From Methylotenera sp. (GTDB lineage: Bacteria > Pseudomonadota > Gammaproteobacteria > Burkholderiales > Methylophilaceae): DNA of 34,937 bases. The notes beneath the pieces were generated by a model. That model saw only the letters and a list, made by a program, of their open reading frames with translations, did not search any database and was not told the DNA's origin. A program made the position numbers and the translations under genes. Below are positions 9,525 through 17,896 of this stretch, piece after piece. The stretch is taken from positions 1 to 34,937 of the forward strand of contig SYKG01000050.1 of assembly GCA_005797835.1 (NCBI GenBank). Direction: 5' to 3'. Each line of letters begins with the position of its first letter. Positions within the stretch are counted from its first letter, which is position 1.

Positions 9525-10912
9525 AACACAATATCAATCGAATTCACTTTATAGGAATAGGCGGCTCAGGGATGAGTGGTATTGCAGAAGTGATGAATAA
9601 CCTAGGCTATTTTATTTCTGGCTCGGACATTCAAGAGTCTCCCATAACTTTTCGACTAAAAGAACTTGGCATTAAGATTTTTACTAGTCATGAAGCTGAC
9701 AACATTAAAGATGTTGATGTCATTGTGATTTCTTCAGCAATTGACAAAGATAACCCCGAATTAAAAGCAGCTATAAAAAATAAAATCCCTATTATGCCAA
9801 GAGCAGAAATGCTTTCAGAGTTAATGCGTTTTAAAAAGGGCATTGCTGTAGCGGGTACGCATGGCAAAACAACTACAACAAGTTTAATTGCATCTATTTT
9901 GGCAGAAGCTTCAATGGATCCAACCTATGTGATTGGTGGAAGACTTTCTTCTTTAAACGCAAATGCAAAACTAGGTAATGGTGAATATATTGTAGTGGAA
10001 GCTGATGAATCAGATGCATCTTTCCTGCATTTGACCCCTGTCTATTCTATTGTGACAAATATTGATAGAGATCATATGGAAACTTATGATAATGATTTTG
10101 ATAAACTTAAAAAAACCTATATTGAATTTATACATCGGTTACCGTTTTACGGTGTTGTGATTGTGTGTATTGACGATCCTATAATTAAATCTATTATTCC
10201 TGAAATTTCTAGACCCATTATTACGTATGGTTTATCAAATGATGCAGATGTTTATGCTGAAGAAGTCAAACCAGATGCAGGCAAAATGCATTTTAAAGTA
10301 ACGATCAAGCATTCTGATATAGTTAAAAAATCGATTACTTTAAATCTACCAGGTAAGCACTATGTGAGGAATGCATTGGCAGCCATAGCGCTTGCTGATG
10401 AACTTGAAATTCCTATTTCAAAAACAACTAATGCACTGAGTAATTTTAAAGGTGTAGGACGAAGATTTGAAATTTATAAAGATTTAAAGTTTGATGAAAA
10501 AAATTTTACTTTAGTGGATGACTATGGACATCATCCTGTTGAAATTGAGGCAGTGCTGGATGCAGCGAGAGATGCTTACCCAGGGAAATCAATCTATCTT
10601 ATTTTTCAACCCCATCGCTATACCAGAACAAGAGACCTTTTTGATGAATTTATTCGAGTACTTCTTAAGGCAGATAAAGTCCTTCTCACAGATATTTATT
10701 CCGCTGGAGAGAAAGTGATTCCGGGTGTTAGCTCTCTGACTATGATGGATAGTATGAATACAGTTTTAAGTAAAGTATCCCTCGAAAAAGATATTGCAGA
10801 TTTGGCTAAAAAAGCACTTCAACATATTGATCAAGATTCGATTTTAATTGTAATGGGTGCAGGATCAATAGGAAGAGTGACTAAGGATATATTAAATATT
10901 GTGAATTCATGA
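9521..10912 (+). CDS. murC: UDP-N-acetylmuramate:L-alanine ligase MurC
   Basis: A 463-residue Mur ligase that adds the first amino acid, L-alanine, to UDP-MurNAc. The dinucleotide-type fold begins with FIGIGGSGMSGIAE (10-23), the ATP loop GTHGKTT is at 112-118, and EADESDASFLHL, NIDRDHMETY and the DDYGHHPVEI segment are diagnostic of MurC. The FQPHRYTRT segment is also present. ATGA overlaps occur at both ends, with murG and murB. Length is normal. Confidence 0.97.
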   Translation: MKHNINRIHFIGIGGSGMSGIAEVMNNLGYFISGSDIQESPITFRLKELGIKIFTSHEADNIKDVDVIVISSAIDKDNPELKAAIKNKIPIMPRAEMLSELMRFKKGIAVAGTHGKTTTTSLIASILAEASMDPTYVIGGRLSSLNANAKLGNGEYIVVEADESDASFLHLTPVYSIVTNIDRDHMETYDNDFDKLKKTYIEFIHRLPFYGVVIVCIDDPIIKSIIPEISRPIITYGLSNDADVYAEEVKPDAGKMHFKVTIKHSDIVKKSITLNLPGKHYVRNALAAIALADELEIPISKTTNALSNFKGVGRRFEIYKDLKFDEKNFTLVDDYGHHPVEIEAVLDAARDAYPGKSIYLIFQPHRYTRTRDLFDEFIRVLLKADKVLLTDIYSAGEKVIPGVSSLTMMDSMNTVLSKVSLEKDIADLAKKALQHIDQDSILIVMGAGSIGRVTKDILNIVNS

Positions 10913-11787
10913 AAAATATATTAATTTTAAAAAATGAATCATTAAATAAATATAATAGTTGGCGTGTAGGAGGTGCTGCAGATACTTTATTTGTTCCTAA
11001 AAATCTAGAAGATTTAAAAAATTTTTTAAAAAAAGAGCAATATCTTAAGCCCCTAACTTTTATAGGATTGGGATCAAATATTTTAGTAAGAGATGGCGGC
11101 ATTCGGGGAACAGTTATTGTAATGTATGCAGCTTTAAACGAGATTCATATCACTGACGATAGTGTTTATGTAGAAGCAGGAATTTCATGTGCAAAGATCG
11201 CAAAAAATCTTGCTAAAGAACATTTTGTTGGGGGAGAATTTTTTGCAGGTATACCAGGAACAATTGGAGGCGCCTTGGCAATGAATTCTGGGTGTTACGG
11301 TTCTGAAACATGGAATTACGTTACTAAAGTTAATATGATCGATGAAGAAGGCAATATAGCTTTAAGATTAAAAAATGAGTTTTCGATTTCTTATCGTGAA
11401 GTGGTTAAGCCAAAATTTAATGAATGGTTTGTAGGTGCCTGGTTTAATTTTAAGAGAGATATATTGGCTGATTCAGAAAGTAAGATAAAGGAGTATTTAA
11501 ATCATAGAAAAAGAACTCAGCCTCTTAATTGGCCTACTGCAGGTTCAACATTTAGAAATCCAAAAGATACTTTCGCAGCTCAACTCATTGAAGAGTGTGG
11601 ATTAAAAGGCTTCAGAGTTGGTAATGCTGAGGTATCAGATAAACATGCTAATTTTATTATCAATTTAGGAGATGCAACCGCAAAAGATATTGAAAGTATT
11701 ATTGATCATATTGAGTCTGAAGTATTTAGAAAAAAAGGCATTAAGCTTGAGAGAGAAGTTAAAATCTTAGGAGATTTTTTAAGTTGA
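10909..11787 (+). CDS. murB: UDP-N-acetylenolpyruvoylglucosamine reductase MurB
   Basis: A 292-residue FAD- and NADPH-dependent reductase that makes UDP-MurNAc. It has NSWRVGGAAD (16-25), GLGSNILVRDGG (53-64), AGIPGTIGGALAMNSGCYG (113-131), SYREV with the catalytic arginine (R163), and PTAGSTFRNP with the proton-donor serine (S213). At 292 residues it is nearer the short type II form than the roughly 340-residue E. coli type I enzyme. It overlaps murC by four bases, and its TGA stop lies inside the ddl TTG start (TTGA). Confidence 0.95.
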   Translation: MKNILILKNESLNKYNSWRVGGAADTLFVPKNLEDLKNFLKKEQYLKPLTFIGLGSNILVRDGGIRGTVIVMYAALNEIHITDDSVYVEAGISCAKIAKNLAKEHFVGGEFFAGIPGTIGGALAMNSGCYGSETWNYVTKVNMIDEEGNIALRLKNEFSISYREVVKPKFNEWFVGAWFNFKRDILADSESKIKEYLNHRKRTQPLNWPTAGSTFRNPKDTFAAQLIEECGLKGFRVGNAEVSDKHANFIINLGDATAKDIESIIDHIESEVFRKKGIKLEREVKILGDFLS

Positions 11788-12692
11788 TACCTGATTTTGG
11801 AAAAGTTGCTGTACTTATGGGAGGCGATTCCAATGAAAGAGCTATTTCACTTTTAAGTGGGGATGCTGTATTTCATGCTTTGAAACGATTAGGAGTTCAT
11901 GCTGAGGCTTTCGACCCATCAGATAGAGATATTGAAGAAATAAAAACTTATGACCGAGCTTTTATAGTCCTTCATGGACGAGGGGGAGAAGATGGCTCAA
12001 TACAAGCTTTTTTAAAGTCAAAAAATGTTGCTTATACTGGAAGTGATTCTGCAAGCTCAGCAATTGGTATAGACAAGCTAAAAACAAAATTATTATGGCG
12101 TTCACTTAATATTTCAACACCAGACTTTTCACAAGTGAGCGGGGAAATGACTTATATAGATATCATAAATTTAATTGGATCACCTTTTTTTATGAAGGCC
12201 TCCAATGAAGGTTCAAGTATTGGAATTGATAAGATTAAAAACGAACATCAGTATCAAGAAGCTTTTTTAAAGATACAAAAAATTGATTCAAATGTGATTG
12301 CTGAAAAATTTGTGGATGGTGAAGAGTATACGGTGGGTATACTAAATAATAAAACTTTACCTATCATTAAAATTAAACCTAGTAATGAGTTTTATGACTA
12401 TGAAGCTAAATACCTTAAAGATGATACGCAATATATTTGTCCATCGGGCATAGAAAAAATTAAGGAAGCTCTGATAGCGGAAGAAGCTTTGGAAGCTTTC
12501 AAAGCTATCGGATGTTCTAGTTGGGGTCGCGTAGATTTTGTGATGGATAAAAAAGGTCATCACTATTTTATTGAAGTAAACACCATCCCTGGAATGACAA
12601 GTCACAGCCTGGTTCCTATGGCTGCAAAAGAGATGGGTATCAATTTTGATCAATTAGTTTTAGGAATATTACAAACTGCAGATGTTAAATAG
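11784..12692 (+). CDS. ddl: D-alanine:D-alanine ligase Ddl
   Basis: A 302-residue ATP-grasp enzyme that makes the D-Ala-D-Ala dipeptide used by MurF. Visible motifs are VLMGGDSNERAISL near the N terminus, LHGRGGEDGSIQ, the KASNEGSSIGI ATP-grasp loop, VAEKFVDGEEYTVGIL, and FIEVNTIPGMTSHSLVP with the metal-binding E and N. The start is TTG at 11784 overlapping the murB stop, and the product begins MIPDFGKVAVLMGG, the normal distance from the first motif. The C terminus overlaps ftsQ by 11 bases. DdlB of E. coli has the same place in the cluster. Confidence 0.95.
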   Translation: MIPDFGKVAVLMGGDSNERAISLLSGDAVFHALKRLGVHAEAFDPSDRDIEEIKTYDRAFIVLHGRGGEDGSIQAFLKSKNVAYTGSDSASSAIGIDKLKTKLLWRSLNISTPDFSQVSGEMTYIDIINLIGSPFFMKASNEGSSIGIDKIKNEHQYQEAFLKIQKIDSNVIAEKFVDGEEYTVGILNNKTLPIIKIKPSNEFYDYEAKYLKDDTQYICPSGIEKIKEALIAEEALEAFKAIGCSSWGRVDFVMDKKGHHYFIEVNTIPGMTSHSLVPMAAKEMGINFDQLVLGILQTADVK

Positions 12693-13416
12693 CTATTTAA
12701 AAATCTATTGGCTAAGTAATATAGTATTTTTACTCAATATTATTTTGATACTTTTTTTATTAAGCTATCAATTTATAAATTTTGCTAAATTTCCCATTAG
12801 AGAAATTAAGGTTATAGGTCATCATCAACATCTTGATGAAGATCAAATCAGTATGATTTCAGATCGATTTGTTATAGGTAACTTTTTTTCTGTAGATTTA
12901 TATAGTACCAAGGAAGCTTTTATGAAATTACCTTGGATCAGAAATGTAAGTGTAAGAAGAGTTTGGCCAGATCGATTAGAAGTTTTTGTTGAAGAGCACC
13001 AAGCGATAGGAAGATGGGGCTCAATTGGCTTAGTGAATGAAAATGGAGAAATTTTCCATGGGGCGTCTGATGAAGATTTACCACTATTTTTTGGCCCGGA
13101 AGGTACAGAGAGCTATATAGCATTTGAGTATAAAAAAATGCAAAGTATTTTAGATAAAAAACAATTAAAAATTGCTCAAGTACTTCTTTTTCCAAGGTAC
13201 ACCTGGGAAGTCAGAACGACTGATAATATGAAAATTATCTTAAGTAAAGATTATATCGAAGAAAATCTCTCTCGCTTTGTATCTCAATATGACAATGTTT
13301 TAGCTTCTGTGAAAAGAATTGGTTCTGCTGACTTAAGATACCCCAATGGTTTTGCTATTAAAAAATCTAATGAACCTACAAAAAAAATAGATAGTAGTGT
13401 GAGGCCATTTATATGA
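12682..13416 (+). CDS. ftsQ: Cell division protein FtsQ
   Basis: A 244-residue bitopic inner-membrane protein linking early and late divisome proteins. A short cytoplasmic tail is followed by one transmembrane helix (about 12-34), a POTRA domain (about 36-105, FPIREIKVIGHHQHLDEDQI onward) and a beta domain with the LPWIRNVSVRRVWPDRLEVFVEEHQ-type signature. The ATG lies 11 bases inside the end of ddl, a longer overlap than the usual four-base ATGA of this cluster. No better start is available downstream without cutting the membrane anchor. Its stop overlaps the ftsA start. Confidence 0.93.
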   Translation: MLNSYLKIYWLSNIVFLLNIILILFLLSYQFINFAKFPIREIKVIGHHQHLDEDQISMISDRFVIGNFFSVDLYSTKEAFMKLPWIRNVSVRRVWPDRLEVFVEEHQAIGRWGSIGLVNENGEIFHGASDEDLPLFFGPEGTESYIAFEYKKMQSILDKKQLKIAQVLLFPRYTWEVRTTDNMKIILSKDYIEENLSRFVSQYDNVLASVKRIGSADLRYPNGFAIKKSNEPTKKIDSSVRPFI

Positions 13417-14651
13417 TGAATCAAAAAGAAGAAAAGAAGCTCATCATTGGACTAGATATTGGCACATCAAAAATTGTGGCTATTGTGGCCGAGTTACAAC
13501 CAGATGGCTTATTGAATATTATTGGATTAGGGCAGCATAGCTCAAAAGGATTAAAAAAAGGAGTAGTTATTAACATTGACTCCACTATGGAAGCCATTCA
13601 AAGGGCGATTGAAGAAGCTGAGCTAATGGCGAATTGTAAAATCACTGATGTCTATACCGGTATTGCAGGTAGCCATATTAAAAGTATCAATTCAACTGGC
13701 ATGGTTAAGATTAAAGATGCTGAAGTCTCGCAATTAGATGTTGAAAAAGTCATTGAAACTGCGCGCGCTATTACTCTTCCGAACGATCAACAAGTACTTC
13801 ATATTTTGACACAGGAATATGTGATTGATGGTCAGGAAGACGTAAGGCAGCCTCTTGGTATGAGTGGAATGAGATTAGAAGTGAAAGTTCATATTGTAAC
13901 TGGCGCTATTGCAGCTGCTCAAAATATTGTGAAATGTATCAAACGCTGCGGTATTGAAGTTTCTGAATTAGTCCTACAACCGATAGCTTCAGGTATGGCA
14001 GTCCTCACAGATGATGAAAAAGAATTAGGTGTGTGTTTAGTCGATATTGGTGGGGGTACAACTGATATTGCAGTATTGAGACATGGATCTATTCGACATA
14101 CAGCAGTAATTCCGATTGCTGGTGATCAGATTAATAACGATATTGCAGTAGCTTTCAGAACTCCATTACCGTCAGCTGAGGAGATAAAAATTAAGCATGG
14201 TTATGCGGCAAGAAGTTTGGCTTCCACTTCAGAGCAAATTGAAATTCCGGTCGTAGATGGTAAAGAGTCTAAAATTATTTCAACACTTTCATTAGCAGAA
14301 GTCATTGAACCTCGATTAACGGAGCTTTATAAACTTATTTCAAGTGAGTTGAAACGAAGTGGTATGGAAGATATGATAGCTTCTGGCATTGTAATCACAG
14401 GAGGATCATCCTTAATGAGAGGTATGGTTAATCTTGGTGAAAGTGTATTTAGAATGCCAGTTAGAATTGGCACCCCGAGGAATATCGGTGGTTTATCTGA
14501 GGTTGTTGATAATCCTAGATACTCAACTGGTATTGGGTTGTTACTCATGGGCAAGGAACAAATAGAAAAAGAAAAGATGAATAAAATTGCTGGCAATTCA
14601 ATAAATCAAATCTTTATGAAAATGCAGAATTGGTTTAAAGGTAACTTTTAA
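13413..14651 (+). CDS. ftsA: Cell division protein FtsA
   Basis: A 412-residue actin-like ATPase that tethers FtsZ filaments to the membrane. The phosphate-1 loop GLDIGTSKIVAIV follows the N terminus, the phosphate-2 segment is VDIGGGTTDIAVL, and the adenosine motif is ITGGSSLMRGM. The end (NQIFMKMQNWFKGNF) forms the amphipathic membrane-targeting helix. Two consecutive ATG codons (13413 and 13416) are possible starts; the first overlaps the ftsQ stop. A 16-base gap leads to ftsZ. Confidence 0.97.
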   Translation: MMNQKEEKKLIIGLDIGTSKIVAIVAELQPDGLLNIIGLGQHSSKGLKKGVVINIDSTMEAIQRAIEEAELMANCKITDVYTGIAGSHIKSINSTGMVKIKDAEVSQLDVEKVIETARAITLPNDQQVLHILTQEYVIDGQEDVRQPLGMSGMRLEVKVHIVTGAIAAAQNIVKCIKRCGIEVSELVLQPIASGMAVLTDDEKELGVCLVDIGGGTTDIAVLRHGSIRHTAVIPIAGDQINNDIAVAFRTPLPSAEEIKIKHGYAARSLASTSEQIEIPVVDGKESKIISTLSLAEVIEPRLTELYKLISSELKRSGMEDMIASGIVITGGSSLMRGMVNLGESVFRMPVRIGTPRNIGGLSEVVDNPRYSTGIGLLLMGKEQIEKEKMNKIAGNSINQIFMKMQNWFKGNF

Positions 14652-14667
14652 TTCTTGGAGATGGGAT

Positions 14668-15819
14668 ATGTTTGAAGTCATTGATAGTAAGTCACAAAAT
14701 GCCATCATAAAAGTCATTGGTGTTGGTGGCTGTGGAGGTAATGCTGTTGATCATATGATCGATAAGAATTTAATGGGCGTTGAATTCATCTGTGCTAATA
14801 CAGATATGCAAGCACTGAAAAAAAGTCGTGCTAGTCATATATTACAAATTGGTCAATCAATTACTAAAGGACTAGGTGCTGGGGCAAAGCCCGAAATCGG
14901 CAAACAAGCAGCGATTGATGATAAAGAAAAAATTATTAGTGCTATTAAAGATTCAGATATGTTATTTATCGCCGCAGGCATGGGGGGTGGAACTGGAACA
15001 GGTGCCGCACCTGTGATTGCTCAAATTGCAAAAGAATTAGGTATTTTAACTATTGCAGTTGTGACCAAACCTTTCTTATTTGAAGGTAAAAGAACATCTA
15101 TTGCATCTGATGGTATCAATGAATTAGTTCAGTATGTGGATTCTTTAATTGTCATTCCAAATGAAAAATTACTGGAAGTCTTGGGAGAAAATATTCCATT
15201 TCTAGAGGCTTTTAATGCGGCCAATGGCGTATTGCATAATGCGGTTTCTGGTATTTCAGAAATTATTAATAGCCCAGGTTTAGTGAATGTTGACTTTGCT
15301 GATGTGAGGACAGTGATGGGTGAAATGGGTATGGCAATGATTGGTTCTGGTGAAGCTCAAGGTGAACATCGTGCATTTAAAGCATCTCAGTCTGCAGTTG
15401 CAAGCCCACTCCTAGAGGATGTTAATTTAGTGAACGCGCGAGGTATTTTAGTGAATATCTCAGCAAATAGTAAATTTACACTTAAGGAGTACCATGAAGT
15501 GATGGAGACAATTAAACAGTTTGCAGCAATTGATGCTACTGTAATTGTTGGTAACGTTATTGATGAAGCGATGGGAGATTCGATTCGAGTGACTGTTGTC
15601 GCAACAGGTTTAGCTCAAAATGTAAAACAAAGAATGCAACGTCTAGAGACTAAATCAATTTTACAAAATAAACCAACTTTCGCTCAAGATGAGCCACCTT
15701 CTGATGATGACCCTGATGTATTCAGTTCTAATGAGAATAGAGCGCAGGTTGAAATTATGAAAATGTCAGGAATGGAAGAATATGATATTCCTGCTTTCTT
15801 GAGAAAAAAAGGAGAATAA
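14668..15819 (+). CDS. ftsZ: Cell division GTPase FtsZ
   Basis: A 383-residue tubulin-like GTPase forming the Z ring. The GTP-binding tubulin signature GGGTGTG is at 106-112, and the T7 synergy loop NVDFADVRTVM is intact. The core is followed by a disordered linker of roughly 45 residues, and the conserved C-terminal peptide YDIPAFLRKKGE binds FtsA and other tethers. A strong purine-rich ribosome site (TTGGAGATGGGAT) precedes the ATG, consistent with FtsZ needing more translation than its neighbours. No dedicated promoter was recognised within the 16-base gap. Confidence 0.98.
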   Translation: MFEVIDSKSQNAIIKVIGVGGCGGNAVDHMIDKNLMGVEFICANTDMQALKKSRASHILQIGQSITKGLGAGAKPEIGKQAAIDDKEKIISAIKDSDMLFIAAGMGGGTGTGAAPVIAQIAKELGILTIAVVTKPFLFEGKRTSIASDGINELVQYVDSLIVIPNEKLLEVLGENIPFLEAFNAANGVLHNAVSGISEIINSPGLVNVDFADVRTVMGEMGMAMIGSGEAQGEHRAFKASQSAVASPLLEDVNLVNARGILVNISANSKFTLKEYHEVMETIKQFAAIDATVIVGNVIDEAMGDSIRVTVVATGLAQNVKQRMQRLETKSILQNKPTFAQDEPPSDDDPDVFSSNENRAQVEIMKMSGMEEYDIPAFLRKKGE

Positions 15820-15826
15820 GTATTTA

Positions 15827-16777
15827 ATGATCAAACAAAGAACTATTGAAAAGTCTGTTCAGACTTCAGGTGTAGGCCTTCATAATGGAGAAAAAGTGAC
15901 CATGACACTTAGGCCTGCCGAAGAAGATCAGGGAATTATCTTTAGAAGAGTAGATCAAAATAAAATTAACGAAGTAAAAGTAAGTCCTGACGCAGTTAAA
16001 GACACTAAGATGTGCTCAGCTATTGGGCAAGAAGCTTCTCGTGTAGCTACAGTTGAACATTTAATGTCTGCATTATCTGCCATAGGTATCGATAATATTA
16101 TTATTGAATTAAATGGTTCCGAAGTCCCTATTATGGATGGAAGCTCCATACCTTTCATTTATCTTCTTCAAACAGCACAAATTAGAGAACAGAGCGCTGC
16201 AAAAAAATTTGTATTGATTAACGATATCATTGAAGTTAAAGATAAAGATAAATGGGCGAGATTAGAACCTTATGAGGGGTTTAAAGTTGATTTTACAATC
16301 GACTTTCCTCACCCTGCATTTGATATATCGACGAATACAGTTGCATTAGATTTTTATGAGGAATCCTATATCACAGAAATTAGTCGTGCACGGACATTTG
16401 GATTTATGCAAGAAGTTGAATACCTCAGATCTCATGGATTGGCGAGGGGAGGATCACTTGATAATGCAATTGTATTGGATGAGTATAAAATTATTAATAC
16501 AGAAGGGTTGAGGTATAACGATGAGTTTGTGCGACATAAAATACTTGATGCGGTAGGTGATCTTTATATGTTAGGTTATTCCATCATAGGAAATTTTAAA
16601 GCATTCAAGTCAGGGCATGAATTAAATAATAAATTATTATTAGCATTACTTTCTAATAAGCAATGTTGGAGTCTCACTAGTCTTGATAGTCAAGACTCTA
16701 GGACATCAAATTTGGCATCGCGCTATATCAATTCTAAAAAAGGTGTTTTAAATCACGTAATGAGTGGAGTTTACTAA
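15827..16777 (+). CDS. lpxC: UDP-3-O-acyl-N-acetylglucosamine deacetylase LpxC
   Basis: A 316-residue zinc enzyme for the committed step of lipid A synthesis, confirming an LPS-bearing outer membrane. Zinc ligands H78 (in VEHLMSAL), H237 and D241 (in RHKILDAVGD) are present, with general base E77 and H264 of the KSGHELNN segment. The N-terminal TSGVGLHNGEKV motif is typical. The C-terminal tail (about 280-316) is somewhat longer than in E. coli and rich in S/N/R. The stop overlaps the next ATG as TAATG, so the small downstream gene is probably translationally coupled. Confidence 0.97.
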   Translation: MIKQRTIEKSVQTSGVGLHNGEKVTMTLRPAEEDQGIIFRRVDQNKINEVKVSPDAVKDTKMCSAIGQEASRVATVEHLMSALSAIGIDNIIIELNGSEVPIMDGSSIPFIYLLQTAQIREQSAAKKFVLINDIIEVKDKDKWARLEPYEGFKVDFTIDFPHPAFDISTNTVALDFYEESYITEISRARTFGFMQEVEYLRSHGLARGGSLDNAIVLDEYKIINTEGLRYNDEFVRHKILDAVGDLYMLGYSIIGNFKAFKSGHELNNKLLLALLSNKQCWSLTSLDSQDSRTSNLASRYINSKKGVLNHVMSGVY

Positions 16778-16938
16778 TGAATATTTTAAGAATTTGTATA
16801 TTTTTATTGCTAGCAATATTAGTAGGACTGACTTTTTTATACTTAAATACAAAAAATAAAAAATATATTAAATATTTAAAACTCACAACAAATATCACAT
16901 TAATATTTATTCTTATATTTATTATAAGAATGCTTTAA
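16777..16938 (+). CDS. Small two-helix membrane protein, unknown function
   Basis: A 53-residue open reading frame. Its ATG overlaps the lpxC stop (TAATG, 16775-16779) and its TAA lies at 16936-16938. The product starts MNILRICIFLLLAIL and has two hydrophobic stretches (about residues 3-23 and 38-50) separated by a lysine-rich loop (TKNKKYIKYLK). Overlap with lpxC, filling of the gap and seven-base spacing to the next gene argue for a real gene. I do not recognise the family. The helices are simple in composition, so chance coding of AT-rich DNA into hydrophobic residues is the main alternative. Confidence 0.6.
   Translation: MNILRICIFLLLAILVGLTFLYLNTKNKKYIKYLKLTTNITLIFILIFIIRML
16909..16931 (+). 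other. Perfect 9-bp inverted repeat with 5-base loop at end of small ORF
   Basis: ATTCTTATA (16909-16917) and TATAAGAAT (16923-16931) are exact reverse complements around TTTAT. The hairpin lies inside the last codons of the 53-residue gene and 15 bases before the GTG of the NDUFA9-like gene. No T-run follows, and the stem is nearly all A/T, so it is not a good terminator. It could modulate translation or RNA processing between lpxC and downstream genes, or be chance. Confidence 0.35.
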
Positions 16939-16945
16939 CTTTAAA

Positions 16946-17896
16946 GTGGCTCAATCAAAAAAAACGATTGCAATTTTTGGAGCTTCAGGTTTTTTAGGCT
17001 CCAGTCTTGTCCTTGCCCTAAATCAGTCTCATTTCTATCTAAAATTATTTTCTCGAAACAAGGAAAAAATTAAATTTTGTACCGTCAATCCTAACATTCA
17101 AATATTTAACTTAGATCTTCATGATCTGACACAAGTAAAAAAAGATTTAAAAAAAGTAGATGTTGTAATTAACCTCTTAGGTATTCTGCATCAATCTAAA
17201 AAAAATTCTTTTGATAAAATTCACCATATTTGGCCGAGTAATTTATCTAAAATAATAAAAGACAGTGGTATTAAGCGATTAATTCATGTCAGTGCATTAG
17301 GGGCAAATCTTCAAGCACCCAGTTTATATCTGAAATCTAAAGCACTAGGAGAGTTTGTATTACTTAAACAAATAGATTTAGATTTAACTATACTAAGACC
17401 CTCTATTATTTTTGGGCCGAAAGATAATTTTATTAATATGTTTAAGTTACTTGTAAAGTGGCTTCCAGTTATAGTTCTCTTATCTCCCCAATCTAAATTT
17501 CAACCCATTTATATTGAGGATGTATCAAAAGTTCTCATTAAGAGTATTTTTGATAAAAAGACATATGGAAAAGTTTATGACTTAGGTGGACCTGATATTT
17601 ATTCACTTAAAGAGATTGTTAGACTTATTATTAAGTCAGGAAAATTTAAACGCCTCATTATCCCACTGAACAAAATGCTTTCATATATGTTTGCCTTAAT
17701 TATGGAAATGATGCCAATAAAGATATTAACTCGGGATAATTGGAGATCTATGCAAGTTGATAATGTAGTAAATACTCAACGTACAATCCCATATAGAAAT
17801 GTTCTTGGGAGACTAGATCATTACCTGAAGAGTAAAAAAAATACACCTCCTATGAGAGCCAAATATAATCTTTATAGAAGTAAATCTGGTCGATAA
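16946..17896 (+). CDS. NDUFA9-like atypical short-chain reductase (NAD(P)-binding)
   Basis: A 316-residue extended or atypical SDR of the 'complex I NDUFA9 subunit family' type. The N-terminal dinucleotide motif is G12-A-S-G15-F-L-G18, and a Y-L-K-S-K segment matches YxxxK of the SDR active site. VSALGA, LRPSIIFGPKDNFIN and QPIYIEDV are typical of this family. Bacterial members are often next to cca, as here, but their reaction is not established; a quinone- or respiratory-linked role is only suggested by homology. Start is GTG at 16946. The TAA stop is directly followed by the cca ATG with no spacer. Confidence 0.85.
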   Translation: MAQSKKTIAIFGASGFLGSSLVLALNQSHFYLKLFSRNKEKIKFCTVNPNIQIFNLDLHDLTQVKKDLKKVDVVINLLGILHQSKKNSFDKIHHIWPSNLSKIIKDSGIKRLIHVSALGANLQAPSLYLKSKALGEFVLLKQIDLDLTILRPSIIFGPKDNFINMFKLLVKWLPVIVLLSPQSKFQPIYIEDVSKVLIKSIFDKKTYGKVYDLGGPDIYSLKEIVRLIIKSGKFKRLIIPLNKMLSYMFALIMEMMPIKILTRDNWRSMQVDNVVNTQRTIPYRNVLGRLDHYLKSKKNTPPMRAKYNLYRSKSGR

